Assembly (NCBI RefSeq): GCF_003369445.1
Contig: NZ_QRCU01000077.1
Coordinates: 62,001-126,000, forward strand
Reading direction: 5' to 3'
DNA length: 64,000 nucleotides
From: Arthrobacter silvisoli
GTDB taxonomy: Bacteria; Actinomycetota; Actinomycetes; Actinomycetales; Micrococcaceae
Made by a program: the position numbers and the translations under genes. This document shows, piece by piece, positions 25,306 through 34,269 of the stretch (the stretch's first letter is position 1; every line of letters begins with the position of its first letter). Under the pieces are notes generated by a model. It had not been told where the DNA came from. It was given only the letters and a program-made list of their open reading frames with translations, and searched no databases.

Positions 25306-26627
25306 ACATCATCCTTGAACGAGGCGAAGGCGCCACCGCGGCAGACATTGCGCGGTGGCGCTTTGCTGTCATGGCGGCGTACGGGGCCAGCGGCATTGCC
25401 GCCGCGTCCTGGGTCTCCCGCCTGCCGGCGGTGCGGAACGGACTGGAACTCACTCCGGCCGCCGTCGGGCTCATCCTGCTCTGCCTGACGGCGGCCTCCT
25501 TCACCTCGGTGTCCGTCTCCGGGCTGGTGGTGCTGCGGCTCGGCTCGGCCCGCGCGGCGCGGATCGCTTCCGTGCTGAGCGGCAGTGGCTTGTTCCTGCT
25601 CGGCCTCGGCACTTCGGTGCTTTCCAGCCTCGTGGTGGCCGCGTGCGGCCTCGCACTGCTGGGCCTGGCGAATGGCTGCTACAACACCGCCCTGAACGTC
25701 GAAGGCGCCGCCGTGGAACGGGCGCTGGGCAAGTTCGTCATGCCTTGGCTCCACGGTTCCTTCAGCCTGGGGACGGTGGCCGGGGCCGCGATGGGGGCCT
25801 GGGCTGCGGCCGCGAAGCTCTCCGTGGCATGGCACCTGGGCCTGGTGGGCGCCGTCGCGATCGTCGCGGTACTGACCGCCAGCCTGTCTTTCCGGGCGGA
25901 CCGCGAAAGCGCCGGCCGGAGCGGCCCCGCCCTGCAACGCAAACCCGTGCGCCCCCGGAAGACGGACACTTTCGAGGATCCGACCACGGGTCCGTTGCCG
26001 ATCATCAACCCGGCACTGGCCTCGGAAGCCGCGTCCCTCCACGGCAAGCGCCTGGTCGCAATGGCCTGGCGGGAGCGCCGCACTGTGCTGCTCGGGCTGA
26101 TGGTGCTCGGCCTGGCGCTGTCGGAAGGCGCGGCGGGTGACTGGGCGGCCCTGGCCTTGGCGGACGGCCACGGCCAGAATGAGGCGGCGGGTGCCGCGGG
26201 CTACGGCGTGTTCGTGACTTTCATGACCGTGGGCCGTTTCGCCGGTACCTTCCTGTTGGACCGCTTCGGCCGGGTCGCCGTTATGCGGTGCTGCGCGGCC
26301 ACGGCCTTCCTGGGGGTGGCGACGTTCGTCTTCGCGCCCGTGCCGGGAATCGCCTTCGTGGGCCTTGGACTGTGGGGACTGGGCACGTCCCTGGGCTTCC
26401 CGGTGGGCATGTCGGCCGCGGCCGACGACCCCGTCCACGCGGCGGCCCGGGTCTCGGTGGCCTCGACCATCGCGTACGGCGCCTTCCTCTGCGGTCCGCC
26501 CGTGCTGGGCTTCCTCGGCCAGCATTTCGGCATCCTGCATTCCCTGCTCGTGGTGCTGCTGTTCCAGGCGTTGAGCTTCCTGCTCGCCCCGGTCCTGCGC
26601 AAACGGCAGGCGCCAGCCGCAGGCTAG
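25302..26627 (+). CDS. MFS transporter
   Basis: This 441-residue protein has about 12 hydrophobic segments and a cytosolic loop in the middle (residues about 195-245, basic). The start is a TTG overlapping the dehydratase stop; a later start near MAAYGASG would remove the short N-terminal tail. It resembles the group that includes YbjJ-like sugar/drug exporters (ASWVSRLPAVRNGLELTPAAVG). Substrate is unknown. Confidence 0.82.
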   Translation: MNIILERGEGATAADIARWRFAVMAAYGASGIAAASWVSRLPAVRNGLELTPAAVGLILLCLTAASFTSVSVSGLVVLRLGSARAARIASVLSGSGLFLLGLGTSVLSSLVVAACGLALLGLANGCYNTALNVEGAAVERALGKFVMPWLHGSFSLGTVAGAAMGAWAAAAKLSVAWHLGLVGAVAIVAVLTASLSFRADRESAGRSGPALQRKPVRPRKTDTFEDPTTGPLPIINPALASEAASLHGKRLVAMAWRERRTVLLGLMVLGLALSEGAAGDWAALALADGHGQNEAAGAAGYGVFVTFMTVGRFAGTFLLDRFGRVAVMRCCAATAFLGVATFVFAPVPGIAFVGLGLWGLGTSLGFPVGMSAAADDPVHAAARVSVASTIAYGAFLCGPPVLGFLGQHFGILHSLLVVLLFQALSFLLAPVLRKRQAPAAG

Positions 26628-26636
26628 ACTCGATTG

Positions 26637-27704
26637 GTGACCCAGACGCTGCTTTCCGAATTGACCACCGCCGCCGTGGGCGGACCTGCCGCCCGTTACG
26701 TCGAGGCGTTCAGCGAGGCGGAAATCATCGACGCCGTCCGTTCCGCCGATGCTGCGGGGGAGAAGCTCCTCATTGTCGGCGGCGGCTCCAACCTGCTGGT
26801 CGCCGACGCCGGGTACCCCGGTACCGTCCTGAAGATCGCCTCAGAAGGCTTCACTGTGAGCTCCGAGGACACGTGCGGCGGCGTGTCGGTGGTGGTCCAG
26901 GCCGGCCACAATTGGGATGCCTTCGTGGAGCACGCCGTCCTGCACGCCTGGTCCGGTGTGGAGGCACTCTCCGGGATCCCCGGGGCAACGGGCGCGACGC
27001 CGGTGCAGAACGTGGGTGCCTACGGCGCCGACGTCTCCCAGACCATCGCCTCCGTGCGCACCTGGGACCGTGAAAACAACGCCGTGAAGACCTTCAGCAA
27101 CTCGGAACTGAAGTTCGTTTACCGGGACTCGATCCTCAAGCGGACCACCATTGAAGGCTCGCCGCGTTACGTGGTGCTCACGGTCGAGTTCCAACTGCCC
27201 CTGGGCCGCATGAGCGCCCCCGTCCGCTACGCCGAGCTTGCCCGTGCCCTCGGTGTCGAGCCTGGCAAGCGCGCCTACGCCAACGACGTCCGCCGCGAAG
27301 TCCTGCGCCTGCGCGCCTCCAAGGGAATGGTCTTCGACCCCGCGGACCGTGACACCTACTCCACCGGCTCCTTCTTCACGAACCCGGTAGTCCCGGCCGC
27401 GGAGGCCACGGCGCTTCCGGAGGGAGCCCCGCAGTACCCGGGTGGCGCGGACGGCCTGGTGAAGCTTTCAGCGGCCTGGCTGATCGAGCACGCCGGTTTT
27501 GCCAAGGGCTTCGGTCTTGACGCCGGCAGCGTCTCGGGCGGCCGGGCCTCCCTTTCGACCAAGCACACCCTGGCCATCACCAACCGCGGCAACGCCAGCG
27601 CTGCCGACATGGCGGCCGTAGCGCGCGAGGTGCGGCGCGGCGTCGTCGAACGCTTCGGTATCGAACTGCACCCCGAACCCCTGCTGATCGGCCTGGAACT
27701 CTGA
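26637..27704 (+). CDS. murB: UDP-N-acetylmuramate dehydrogenase (MurB)
   Basis: This 355-residue flavoenzyme reduces the enolpyruvyl group of UDP-GlcNAc-enolpyruvate with NADPH, the second committed step of peptidoglycan precursor synthesis. FAD-binding blocks VGGGSNLLVADAGY and GIPGATGATPVQNVGAYG are present, and the catalytic Ser lies in DTYSTGSFFTNPV. The C-terminal end HTLAITNRGNA completes the type I fold. A GTG at 26637 follows an in-frame TTG; the GTG is preferred. The start lies 9 bases after the MFS stop. Confidence 0.95.
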   Translation: MTQTLLSELTTAAVGGPAARYVEAFSEAEIIDAVRSADAAGEKLLIVGGGSNLLVADAGYPGTVLKIASEGFTVSSEDTCGGVSVVVQAGHNWDAFVEHAVLHAWSGVEALSGIPGATGATPVQNVGAYGADVSQTIASVRTWDRENNAVKTFSNSELKFVYRDSILKRTTIEGSPRYVVLTVEFQLPLGRMSAPVRYAELARALGVEPGKRAYANDVRREVLRLRASKGMVFDPADRDTYSTGSFFTNPVVPAAEATALPEGAPQYPGGADGLVKLSAAWLIEHAGFAKGFGLDAGSVSGGRASLSTKHTLAITNRGNASAADMAAVAREVRRGVVERFGIELHPEPLLIGLEL

Positions 27705-27706
27705 CG

Positions 27707-28165
27707 CTAGGGTTTCTCTACGGCCCGGACCTTGTTCAGCAGCAGGAAGGTCAGGCCGCAATCCACGGCCCCCAGCAGGAAGAGTTGGCTGAAGGCGATG
27801 CTTTGCGGCGACGGTCCTGTGGGCGAGGCCCAGCCGGCGGCCGCGAAGCCCGCTACTGCCACGAGCATGACGACGGCGGCCAGCAGGAAGCTGCGCGCCT
27901 GTTCATCGGTGCCGCTCCGGCCGGATCCATCCTGCCGCCCCCTGCCGGGCTGGGTGCAGATGGCGAGGACGAGGAACAAGGCGGAGGCCGCGGTGCCGGC
28001 GAGCCCGGCGAGCTGCAGGGCCTGCATGGGAGGGCTGAGCCGCACGCCCGAGCCGATGGCGACGGCCAGCCCGCAGGCCAGGCCGAGGCCGGCCAGGGCC
28101 CAGGCGAAGGCCGCCAAACGCCGGCTCAAGGGCCGCAGGAGCGTGCCGCTCTCTCCGAAAAACAT
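27707..28165 (-). CDS. Four-helix membrane protein of unknown function
   Basis: This is a 152-residue protein with four hydrophobic helices (about 16-36, 48-68, 92-112, 122-142) and a Gly/Arg/Gln-rich loop between the second and third. It recalls DUF2975-like proteins, but I do not recognise it with certainty. It converges with murB, with two bases between the stops. Confidence 0.6.
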   Translation of the reverse strand: MFFGESGTLLRPLSRRLAAFAWALAGLGLACGLAVAIGSGVRLSPPMQALQLAGLAGTAASALFLVLAICTQPGRGRQDGSGRSGTDEQARSFLLAAVVMLVAVAGFAAAGWASPTGPSPQSIAFSQLFLLGAVDCGLTFLLLNKVRAVEKP

Positions 28166-28236
28166 GCTTTCAGCCTAGGAAACGCTGCTGTGCGAAGGCT
28201 GGAAGCCCGGTGGGTAACAGCCCCTAGGATGAGGTC

Positions 28237-29373
28237 ATGGTCTCCGTGAAAAGCCGTGTCACCGCCAAAACGATGGGCCGCCTCAGGCTCGCCGGTCAAG
28301 GCCTCCTGGGCCGGGCGCCCGGGGAGCCTGCCGGTTTCGCCTCGGTGGAGGAGTGCGTACGCCACATGACGGCCATGCAGGCCCAGGACCTCGCCTCGGC
28401 CCTCTGGGCGGTGGGGCAACGCGTCCCCGGCAGCACGGCATCGGATGTGCGGGCGGCCCTCAATTCGGGGACTATAGTGCGCTCGTGGCCGTTCCGCGGC
28501 ACGCTGCACCTGGTCCCGGCGCAGGACCTGCGGTGGATGCTGGAGATCACCGGCGGGCGCATGGTCCGGGCCGTGGCCGGCCGGCACCGCGAACTCGGAA
28601 TCACGGCGGAGGACATCGCCCATTGCCGGGACATCGCGGGGGAGATGCTGGCCGCAGGGGAGGGTGCCACGCGCGAGCAGCTCTTTGAAGCCTTCGAGGA
28701 AAACGGCCAGATCACCAAGGCCCAGCGCGGGGTCCACCTGCTGTGGAGCCTGTGCCTGCGAGGCTGGATGGTGCAGGGTCCGATGGCGGGCACTGGCGGC
28801 AAAGCAGCAGGCCAGCAACTGTTTATGCCGTTTGGGGTGTGGATTCCGGAATCGCGGGAGCTGGACCGCGAGGAAGGCATCGCCGAGTTGCTGCACCGGT
28901 ACTTGCGCAGCCACGGACCGGCCACGCTGGACGACTTCTGCTGGTGGACGCAGATCCCCAAGACCGAGGCGAAAGCCGCGCTTGGCCGGATCAGCGGGCA
29001 CCTGGAGGAACTGGAGTTCGAGGGCATGTCCTACTGGATTCCGCCGGAGACCGCTGCCCTGCTCGACGACGGTGTTCCCGGCGCCCGCACGCTCCTTGCC
29101 TTGCCTGGATTCGACCAGTTCCTGCTCGGCTACAAGGACCGCAGCCTGGTGCTCGCCCCGGAGCATGCCCAGAAAGTTGTTCCCGGCGGCAATGGAGTGT
29201 TCAAACGCATCATCGTCTCCGGGGGATCGGTGGTGGGCACCTGGGCGAGGAGCGGCAACGGCCGCAGCGCCGCCGTCGTGCCCGAACCGTTCGATCCGGC
29301 CGGCCTGCCGCCGGCGGCAGCGCGTTCCTTCGAGGTGCAGGCGGCGAAGTACCTGAAGTTCATGGCGGGCTGA
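28237..29373 (+). CDS. AlkZ/YcaQ-family (HTH_42) DNA glycosylase-like protein
   Basis: This is a 378-residue winged-helix protein of the PF06224 family. The N-terminal motif MQAQDLASALWAVGQR contains Q48-x-Q50, the catalytic QxQ of AlkZ-type glycosylases (E. coli YcaQ has QxD). RSWPFRGTLHLV and the late LLPGFDQFLLGYKDRSLVL-type block (here LALPGFDQFLLGYKDRS) are family signatures. AlkZ unhooks bulky N7-alkyl adducts or crosslinks made by genotoxic natural products; YcaQ repairs nitrogen-mustard crosslinks. No toxin biosynthesis genes lie in the window, so a housekeeping or defence role is more likely. Family firm, substrate unknown. Confidence 0.88.
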   Translation: MVSVKSRVTAKTMGRLRLAGQGLLGRAPGEPAGFASVEECVRHMTAMQAQDLASALWAVGQRVPGSTASDVRAALNSGTIVRSWPFRGTLHLVPAQDLRWMLEITGGRMVRAVAGRHRELGITAEDIAHCRDIAGEMLAAGEGATREQLFEAFEENGQITKAQRGVHLLWSLCLRGWMVQGPMAGTGGKAAGQQLFMPFGVWIPESRELDREEGIAELLHRYLRSHGPATLDDFCWWTQIPKTEAKAALGRISGHLEELEFEGMSYWIPPETAALLDDGVPGARTLLALPGFDQFLLGYKDRSLVLAPEHAQKVVPGGNGVFKRIIVSGGSVVGTWARSGNGRSAAVVPEPFDPAGLPPAAARSFEVQAAKYLKFMAG

Positions 29374-29389
29374 GGCTCTAAACCGCGAA

Positions 29390-29431
29390 AAGCCAGGTCC
29401 CCGGCGGAAATATCCACCGGGGACCTGGCTT
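29390..29431 (-). terminator. Terminator of asd (possibly bidirectional)
   Basis: A 15 bp perfect stem (29390-29404 with 29417-29431) surrounds a 12-base loop. Read on the minus strand, it ends in CTTTTCG, and it lies between the convergent ends of asd and the glycosylase gene. Confidence 0.85.
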
Positions 29432-29443
29432 GAAAAGTACTGC

Positions 29444-30574
29444 CTAGAGCGTGCCGGTGGCGATGTTCAGCATGCGGCGCAGCGGCTCGGCAGCGCCCCA
29501 CAGGAGCTGGTCGCCGACGGTGAACGCGCTGATGTACTCCGGGCCCATTTCGAGCTTGCGGATACGCCCCACCGGGATGTCCAGGGTGCCGGAGGCAGCC
29601 ACCGGGGTGAGGTCGGCCATGGAGGCTTCCTTGGAGTTCGGAACCACCTTGGCCCACTCGTTGTCCTCGGCCAGGAGCTTCTCGATCTCCGCGACGGACA
29701 GGTCCTCGCGCAGCTTGAGGGTCAGCGCCTGGGAGTGGGAACGCATGGCACCGATGCGGACGCACAGGCCGTCCATGATGATGTGGTTCTCGTCTGAGGT
29801 GCCCAGGATCTTGTTGGTTTCGACCCCGGCCTTCCATTCTTCCTTGGACTGTCCGTTGCCGAGGTCGGCATCGATCCAGGGGATCAGGGAGCCGGCCAGC
29901 GGGACGCCGAACTGGGTGGCGTCGATGTCGGTGCGCTGGTGGGCCAGGACCTTGCGGTCGATGTCCAGGATGGCCGACGCCGGGTCGTCCAGTTCCGTGC
30001 TCACTTCGGCATTGAGGGTGCCGAACTGGCTCAGGAGCTCGCGCATGTGGCGTGCGCCGCCGCCCGAGGCTGCCTGGTAGGTCATGGAGGTGCCCCACTC
30101 GACGAGGCCGTTCTTGAACAGCCCGCCGAGGCCCATCAGCATGCAGGACACGGTGCAGTTGCCGCCAATGAAGTCCTTGGTGCCGTTGGCGAGGCCCTTG
30201 TCGATGACGTCCCTGTTGATCGGGTCCAGCACGATGATCGAGTCGTCGTTCATGCGCAGGGTGGAGGCGGCATCGATCCAGAGGCCGTCCCAGCCGCGGC
30301 TGCGCAGCTCGCCGTGGACCTGCTTGGTGTAGTCGCCGCCCTGGGCGGTCACAATAATGGGCAGCTTCGCCAGCGTCTCAATATCGAACGCGTTCTCGAG
30401 CTTGCCTGCGCCTTCAGCGAAGGAAGGCGCGGCACCTCCTGCGTTCGAGGTGGAGAAGAACACCGGGTTGATGTTGGCGAAGTCGCCCTCGTCCTGCATG
30501 CGCTGCATCAGGACGGAGCCGACCATGCCACGCCAACCGACCAGTCCGACGGACGGATTAGCTGCTGTAGTCAT
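29444..30574 (-). CDS. asd: Aspartate-semialdehyde dehydrogenase
   Basis: This 376-residue enzyme reduces aspartyl phosphate with NADPH to the semialdehyde, feeding lysine, diaminopimelate, threonine and methionine synthesis. It has the NADP site GWRGMVGSVLMQRM (residues 13-26), catalytic Cys C140 in GGNCTVSCML and AASGGGARHMREL. Length and motifs match the E. coli-type (Gram-negative) enzyme rather than the shorter type of mycobacteria and streptomycetes. It appears monocistronic with its own terminator. Confidence 0.95.
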   Translation of the reverse strand: MTTAANPSVGLVGWRGMVGSVLMQRMQDEGDFANINPVFFSTSNAGGAAPSFAEGAGKLENAFDIETLAKLPIIVTAQGGDYTKQVHGELRSRGWDGLWIDAASTLRMNDDSIIVLDPINRDVIDKGLANGTKDFIGGNCTVSCMLMGLGGLFKNGLVEWGTSMTYQAASGGGARHMRELLSQFGTLNAEVSTELDDPASAILDIDRKVLAHQRTDIDATQFGVPLAGSLIPWIDADLGNGQSKEEWKAGVETNKILGTSDENHIIMDGLCVRIGAMRSHSQALTLKLREDLSVAEIEKLLAEDNEWAKVVPNSKEASMADLTPVAASGTLDIPVGRIRKLEMGPEYISAFTVGDQLLWGAAEPLRRMLNIATGTL

Positions 30575-30663
30575 TGGACCAGTTTAGACATTGCGCGCAG
30601 CGGGGCGCAGTCGGTTACGTCACGGCCGTGAAGGCCCGACAACGTTACGGCGACCGCAAAGAC

Positions 30664-30885
30664 CTACTGCCGGGCGTCGGGTTCCTCGAGCAGGGCGGCC
30701 TTGCGTGCCCGTAGCGCAAAGAAGGCGCCGAAGGTGAACACCTGGGTGACCACCACCAGCACGATGATGCCCAGGATCTTGTTGCCGCCCAGGATCATGG
30801 TGAGTCCCACGATGGCGGACACCAGGGCAAGCAAAGGCAGCAGCATGTAGCCGAGCACGAACAGGGTTTCTGGTTTCTTCAGCAT
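30664..30885 (-). CDS. Small two-helix membrane protein, unknown
   Basis: This 73-residue protein has two hydrophobic helices (about 8-31 and 37-58) and a charged C-terminus ALRARKAALLEEPDARQ. It sits 3 bases after folA and so may belong to the thyA-folA operon. No function can be assigned. Confidence 0.65.
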   Translation of the reverse strand: MLKKPETLFVLGYMLLPLLALVSAIVGLTMILGGNKILGIIVLVVVTQVFTFGAFFALRARKAALLEEPDARQ

Positions 30886-30888
30886 TCC

Positions 30889-31467
30889 TCAGTCTTCCGT
30901 CCGGCGCCACGTGGTGATCCGGTATTTGGTGCCGTTCTTCGACTCCAGCCAGCCCTCGGCGGGCTCCGTGGACTCGACCGTCCAGTGTTTGCCGAGCTCG
31001 GGGGCATAGGTGTCCCCGGCCGTATCGGAATCGATGATGGTGATCACGGCGTGGTCGGCCAGGTCCATGGACTGGCGGTAGATTTCGCCGCCGCCCACAA
31101 TCCAGACCTGCGCGTTTCCGGGCGCGAACTGGGACTCCAGCAGGGCTTCATCCAGCGAGGACACGACGACGGCGCCCTCCGCCTCGGGCGTGCCGGCCCA
31201 GCCTTCCTGCCGGGTCACCACGATGTTCGTCCGGCCGGGCAGCGGCCGGTATTTCTCGGGGAACGATTCCCAGGTCTTGCGGCCCATGATGACCGGATGT
31301 CCCGTGGTCAGTGCGCTGAAATGCTTCAGGTCTTCGGGGACGTGCCAGGGCATGGTGCCTCCGCGGCCGATGACGCCGTTGATGGTCTGCGCCCATACCA
31401 GCCCGATCTGCGAGGCCAGCTCCCGGCCGTCCTGGGATTCCGCTTTGTGGGAGGGGTGGTCGCTCAT
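30889..31467 (-). CDS. folA: Dihydrofolate reductase
   Basis: This is a 192-residue enzyme with a 20-residue hydrophilic N-terminal extension before the DHFR core (IGLVWAQTINGVIGRGGTMPW). The substrate-binding acid is D46 in WHVPEDLKHF; VIMGRKTWESFP and WIVGGGEIYRQSM form the NADPH site. It regenerates tetrahydrofolate consumed by ThyA. The ATG overlaps the thyA stop by four bases, so the two are coupled. Confidence 0.95.
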   Translation of the reverse strand: MSDHPSHKAESQDGRELASQIGLVWAQTINGVIGRGGTMPWHVPEDLKHFSALTTGHPVIMGRKTWESFPEKYRPLPGRTNIVVTRQEGWAGTPEAEGAVVVSSLDEALLESQFAPGNAQVWIVGGGEIYRQSMDLADHAVITIIDSDTAGDTYAPELGKHWTVESTEPAEGWLESKNGTKYRITTWRRTED

Positions 31468-32267
31468 ACCGCCACCGGCGCCTTGATGGTGGGGTGGTGC
31501 CGGTAGCCGACCACTTCGAAGTCCTCGAGGTTGTAGTCGAAGATGCTGTCCGGCGTGCGGGTGAAGCGCAGTTGCGGGTACTCGTACGGTTCGCGGCTGA
31601 GCTGCTCCGTGACCTGGTCCAGGTGGTTGTCGTAGATGTGCACGTCGCCGCCCGTCCACACGAAGTCGCCGGGCTCCAAGCCCAGCTGCTGCGCCACCAT
31701 CATCGTGAGCAGCGCGTAGGAGGCGATGTTGAACGGCACACCCAGGAACATGTCCGCAGAACGCTGGTAGAGCTGGCAGGACAGTTTCCCGTCCGCCACG
31801 TAGAACTGGAAGAAAGCGTGGCACGGGGGCAGGGCCATGTCCTTGATTTCGGCGACGTTCCAGGCCGAGACGAGGTGCCGGCGGGAATCAGGGTTCTCCG
31901 CGAGGCCCTTCATGAGCCCGGCGATCTGGTCCACGTGCCCGCCGTCGGGGGTGGGCCAGCTGCGCCACTGCACGCCGTACACGGGTCCGAGCTCGCCCTC
32001 GGCGTCCGCCCATTCGTCCCAGATGCTGACGCCCTGTTCCTGGAGCCACTTCACGTTCGACTCCCCGCGGAGGAACCACAGCAACTCGAGGGCGAGGGAT
32101 TTGAAGTGCACCCGCTTGGTGGTGATGAGCGGGAAACCCTGGCTCAGGTCGAAGCGGAGCTGGCGTCCGAAAACACTGCGGGTGCCGGTACCGGTGCGGT
32201 CTGACTTATGGGTTCCGTTATGCAGGACATCGCGAAGAAGGTCTTCGTACGGGGTGGGGATGCTCAC
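31464..32267 (-). CDS. thyA: Thymidylate synthase
   Basis: This 267-residue enzyme methylates dUMP using methylene-tetrahydrofolate. Catalytic C149 lies in ALPPCHAFFQFYV, preceded by the phosphate-binding SRRHLVSAWN and followed by QRSADMFLGVPFNIASYALL. Length equals the bacterial norm of 264. It is the first gene of thyA-folA. Confidence 0.97.
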   Translation of the reverse strand: MSIPTPYEDLLRDVLHNGTHKSDRTGTGTRSVFGRQLRFDLSQGFPLITTKRVHFKSLALELLWFLRGESNVKWLQEQGVSIWDEWADAEGELGPVYGVQWRSWPTPDGGHVDQIAGLMKGLAENPDSRRHLVSAWNVAEIKDMALPPCHAFFQFYVADGKLSCQLYQRSADMFLGVPFNIASYALLTMMVAQQLGLEPGDFVWTGGDVHIYDNHLDQVTEQLSREPYEYPQLRFTRTPDSIFDYNLEDFEVVGYRHHPTIKAPVAV

Positions 32268-32276
32268 GGATCCAGC

Positions 32277-32633
32277 TTACTTGAGGCGGCCCCGGAGGAG
32301 TTGGAGGACGGTCTCGCCATCCACCCCGGCTTTGCGTGCGGTTTCCGCCAGGTGCTCGACGGCGGCCAGCACCTCCGGTGGCGGGGCGTCGCCCGGAGCG
32401 AGGACCACCGTGCCGTTCCGCCGTCGCGATTCAATCAGCCCGGCGGTTTCCAACTCCTTGTAGGCGCGCGCCACGGTACCGGCGGCGATGCCGAGATCAG
32501 CGGCGAGGCTGCGGACGGTGGGCAGTCGGCTGCCCGGGGCGAGGGATCCGATGGCGATCAGAGAGCTGATCTGCGAGCGGATCTGTTCGTAGGGCGGCAC
32601 CGCCGAACGCAGCTCGACCGAGATTGCGGTCAC
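32277..32633 (-). CDS. GntR-family regulator, YtrA subfamily
   Basis: This 118-residue short GntR repressor has a winged helix at residues about 10-75 (PPYEQIRSQISSLIAIGSLAPG, LPTVRSLAADLGIAAGTVARAYKELE) and only a small C-terminal dimer helix, as in YtrA. It starts at a GTG that overlaps the preceding gene's stop (GTGA). YtrA regulators usually control adjacent membrane or ABC transporter genes. The perfect inverted repeat at 34270-34305 before the operon is its likely operator. Confidence 0.9.
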   Translation of the reverse strand: MTAISVELRSAVPPYEQIRSQISSLIAIGSLAPGSRLPTVRSLAADLGIAAGTVARAYKELETAGLIESRRRNGTVVLAPGDAPPPEVLAAVEHLAETARKAGVDGETVLQLLRGRLK

Positions 32634-34255
32634 GGCGCGGCGCTCCCGACCCGCGGTCCTGCCGGCCGGGGCAGCGCGCCAAGGAGCAGGCGCACGGGGG
32701 TCACGGCGATGGCGGCACCCACCGTGGCAACAAGGGAACCCGCGGCAATGGCGGTCGGTTGGTCCTGCGGGACAAAGCTCGTGGGTTCCTGGAAGAGGGG
32801 TGTGAAGACGTGGCTGAGGGTCATCAGCAGCAGCCCCGCCTGGACAAAGGAGTAGGCGGCCAGTGTCCGCACGATCCGGTAAGCGGTGATCGCCCGCAGC
32901 GCCACGTCCAGTCCAGCGGTTTCCTCCGATACCGGGACGGCGCGCCTGCGGCGCACCGCCCACAGGGCCGCGCCTCCGGCGAGCAGGACGCCTGCCGTGA
33001 GCGCGGCGACGACCGGCCATGCGGGTTCCTCGCCCAGCATGACTTGGCCCGCCGTTGCGAAGACAAGGACCATAGCCAAGACCAAGGCTCCGATGACTGT
33101 CGTGTCCAGCAGGCCGCGGGAGACCGGCTGGCGGGGCCGGTCGACGGCGGTGCCGGGGTTGCCGTAGTTCGCGCCGGTGAGAAGTTCCCCGGCCGCGATG
33201 GCGAGCAGCAGAGAGGCAGCGATCAGCGCGACCCATACGGCGAAGCTCCAACTGCCCGCCGCCGACATGGCCGGAATGAGGAACAGGCCGGCGAACAGGG
33301 GGAGCGCGGCGACGATGCCGAGCCAGACACCGATCGACGCCGAGAGCCGGGCGGCGGGATGTGCGCCCTTGTCATGGAACGCTGCTTCGCGTTGTTTGTC
33401 GACGGCGATCAGGGACGGGAGATTCCTTGGCCGCCACCACCACATGATGAGGAGCACGATGAGGTTGGCCGCGGCAGGCAGGTTGAACATCGATGACGGA
33501 ATGACGCCGGGCGGCGGCAGCAAGGCGAAGTTGCCGGCAATCGCTGCCAGGCCCGACGCGACGGTGGCCACGGTCCGCAGCAGCCGGTTCATGGCGAGTG
33601 TGCGCAGGGCGCGGTTGTCGTCGGCGTCGAGCGTTTCAAGCTGGCGGCGCCGGGCGATCAGCCACAGGACCAGCAGGGTTCCGAGGGCCAGGAGGCTCAG
33701 GGCGCCGCCGAGCCAGGCCGCCAGCTCGGCCCCGGAAATCCTGCCGTCCCGCCCCGTGCGGCTGTAGCTGCCGTCGGGAGCCGTGACCGCCTGCACCGGC
33801 TCGAAACCCGGCATTCGCGAAACCCACACGACCGCCACGGACGCTCCTGAGAAGATGGCCGCCGTCGTCCAGGCGAGTCTGCGCGGCAGGAAATCGCGGA
33901 TCCTTCGGACGGACAGCTCGGCGTGCCGGCGTGACTGCTTCGGCGCCGGGTAGCTCCATTGACCGATGGCATGCACCGCCAGAGCGGCCCCGACGGGCCA
34001 GCCGAGAGCCATCAGGAGCTGGTCCGGCGCATGCGGGGCATTGCCGGCGGCCGGGTCGATTTGGCCTGCATGGATGGCCCCCTGCAGCGAACTGGCCATC
34101 CAGCCTATGATCCCGACCCACAGCGCATGCTGGGAGACAGTTGTGGCCGTGCTCCCTGTGCGCGGTGCCCACACCACGAAGCGCAGGAACAGATAGACGA
34201 TGGCCGCTCCGCCGGCCGGTGCCAGGAACGCCAGTGGCGGCAAATTGAACTCCAT
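32630..34255 (-). CDS. Polytopic membrane protein controlled by the YtrA-type regulator, unknown function
   Basis: This 541-residue protein has about 10-12 hydrophobic segments, starting PPLAFLAPAGGAAIVYLFLRF and ending AAGSLVATVGAAIAVTPVRLLL. Basic loops and an acidic extracellular or loop segment (DGSYSRTGRDGRISGAEL) separate them. No transporter motif is recognisable to me. The ATG at 34255 lies eight bases after GGGGG; a TTG five codons earlier is weaker. It is the first gene of a two-gene operon ending in its own likely regulator, a gene order opposite to that of ytrA operons. Confidence 0.75.
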   Translation of the reverse strand: MEFNLPPLAFLAPAGGAAIVYLFLRFVVWAPRTGSTATTVSQHALWVGIIGWMASSLQGAIHAGQIDPAAGNAPHAPDQLLMALGWPVGAALAVHAIGQWSYPAPKQSRRHAELSVRRIRDFLPRRLAWTTAAIFSGASVAVVWVSRMPGFEPVQAVTAPDGSYSRTGRDGRISGAELAAWLGGALSLLALGTLLVLWLIARRRQLETLDADDNRALRTLAMNRLLRTVATVASGLAAIAGNFALLPPPGVIPSSMFNLPAAANLIVLLIMWWWRPRNLPSLIAVDKQREAAFHDKGAHPAARLSASIGVWLGIVAALPLFAGLFLIPAMSAAGSWSFAVWVALIAASLLLAIAAGELLTGANYGNPGTAVDRPRQPVSRGLLDTTVIGALVLAMVLVFATAGQVMLGEEPAWPVVAALTAGVLLAGGAALWAVRRRRAVPVSEETAGLDVALRAITAYRIVRTLAAYSFVQAGLLLMTLSHVFTPLFQEPTSFVPQDQPTAIAAGSLVATVGAAIAVTPVRLLLGALPRPAGPRVGSAAP

Positions 34256-34269
34256 GATGACAACCCCCA

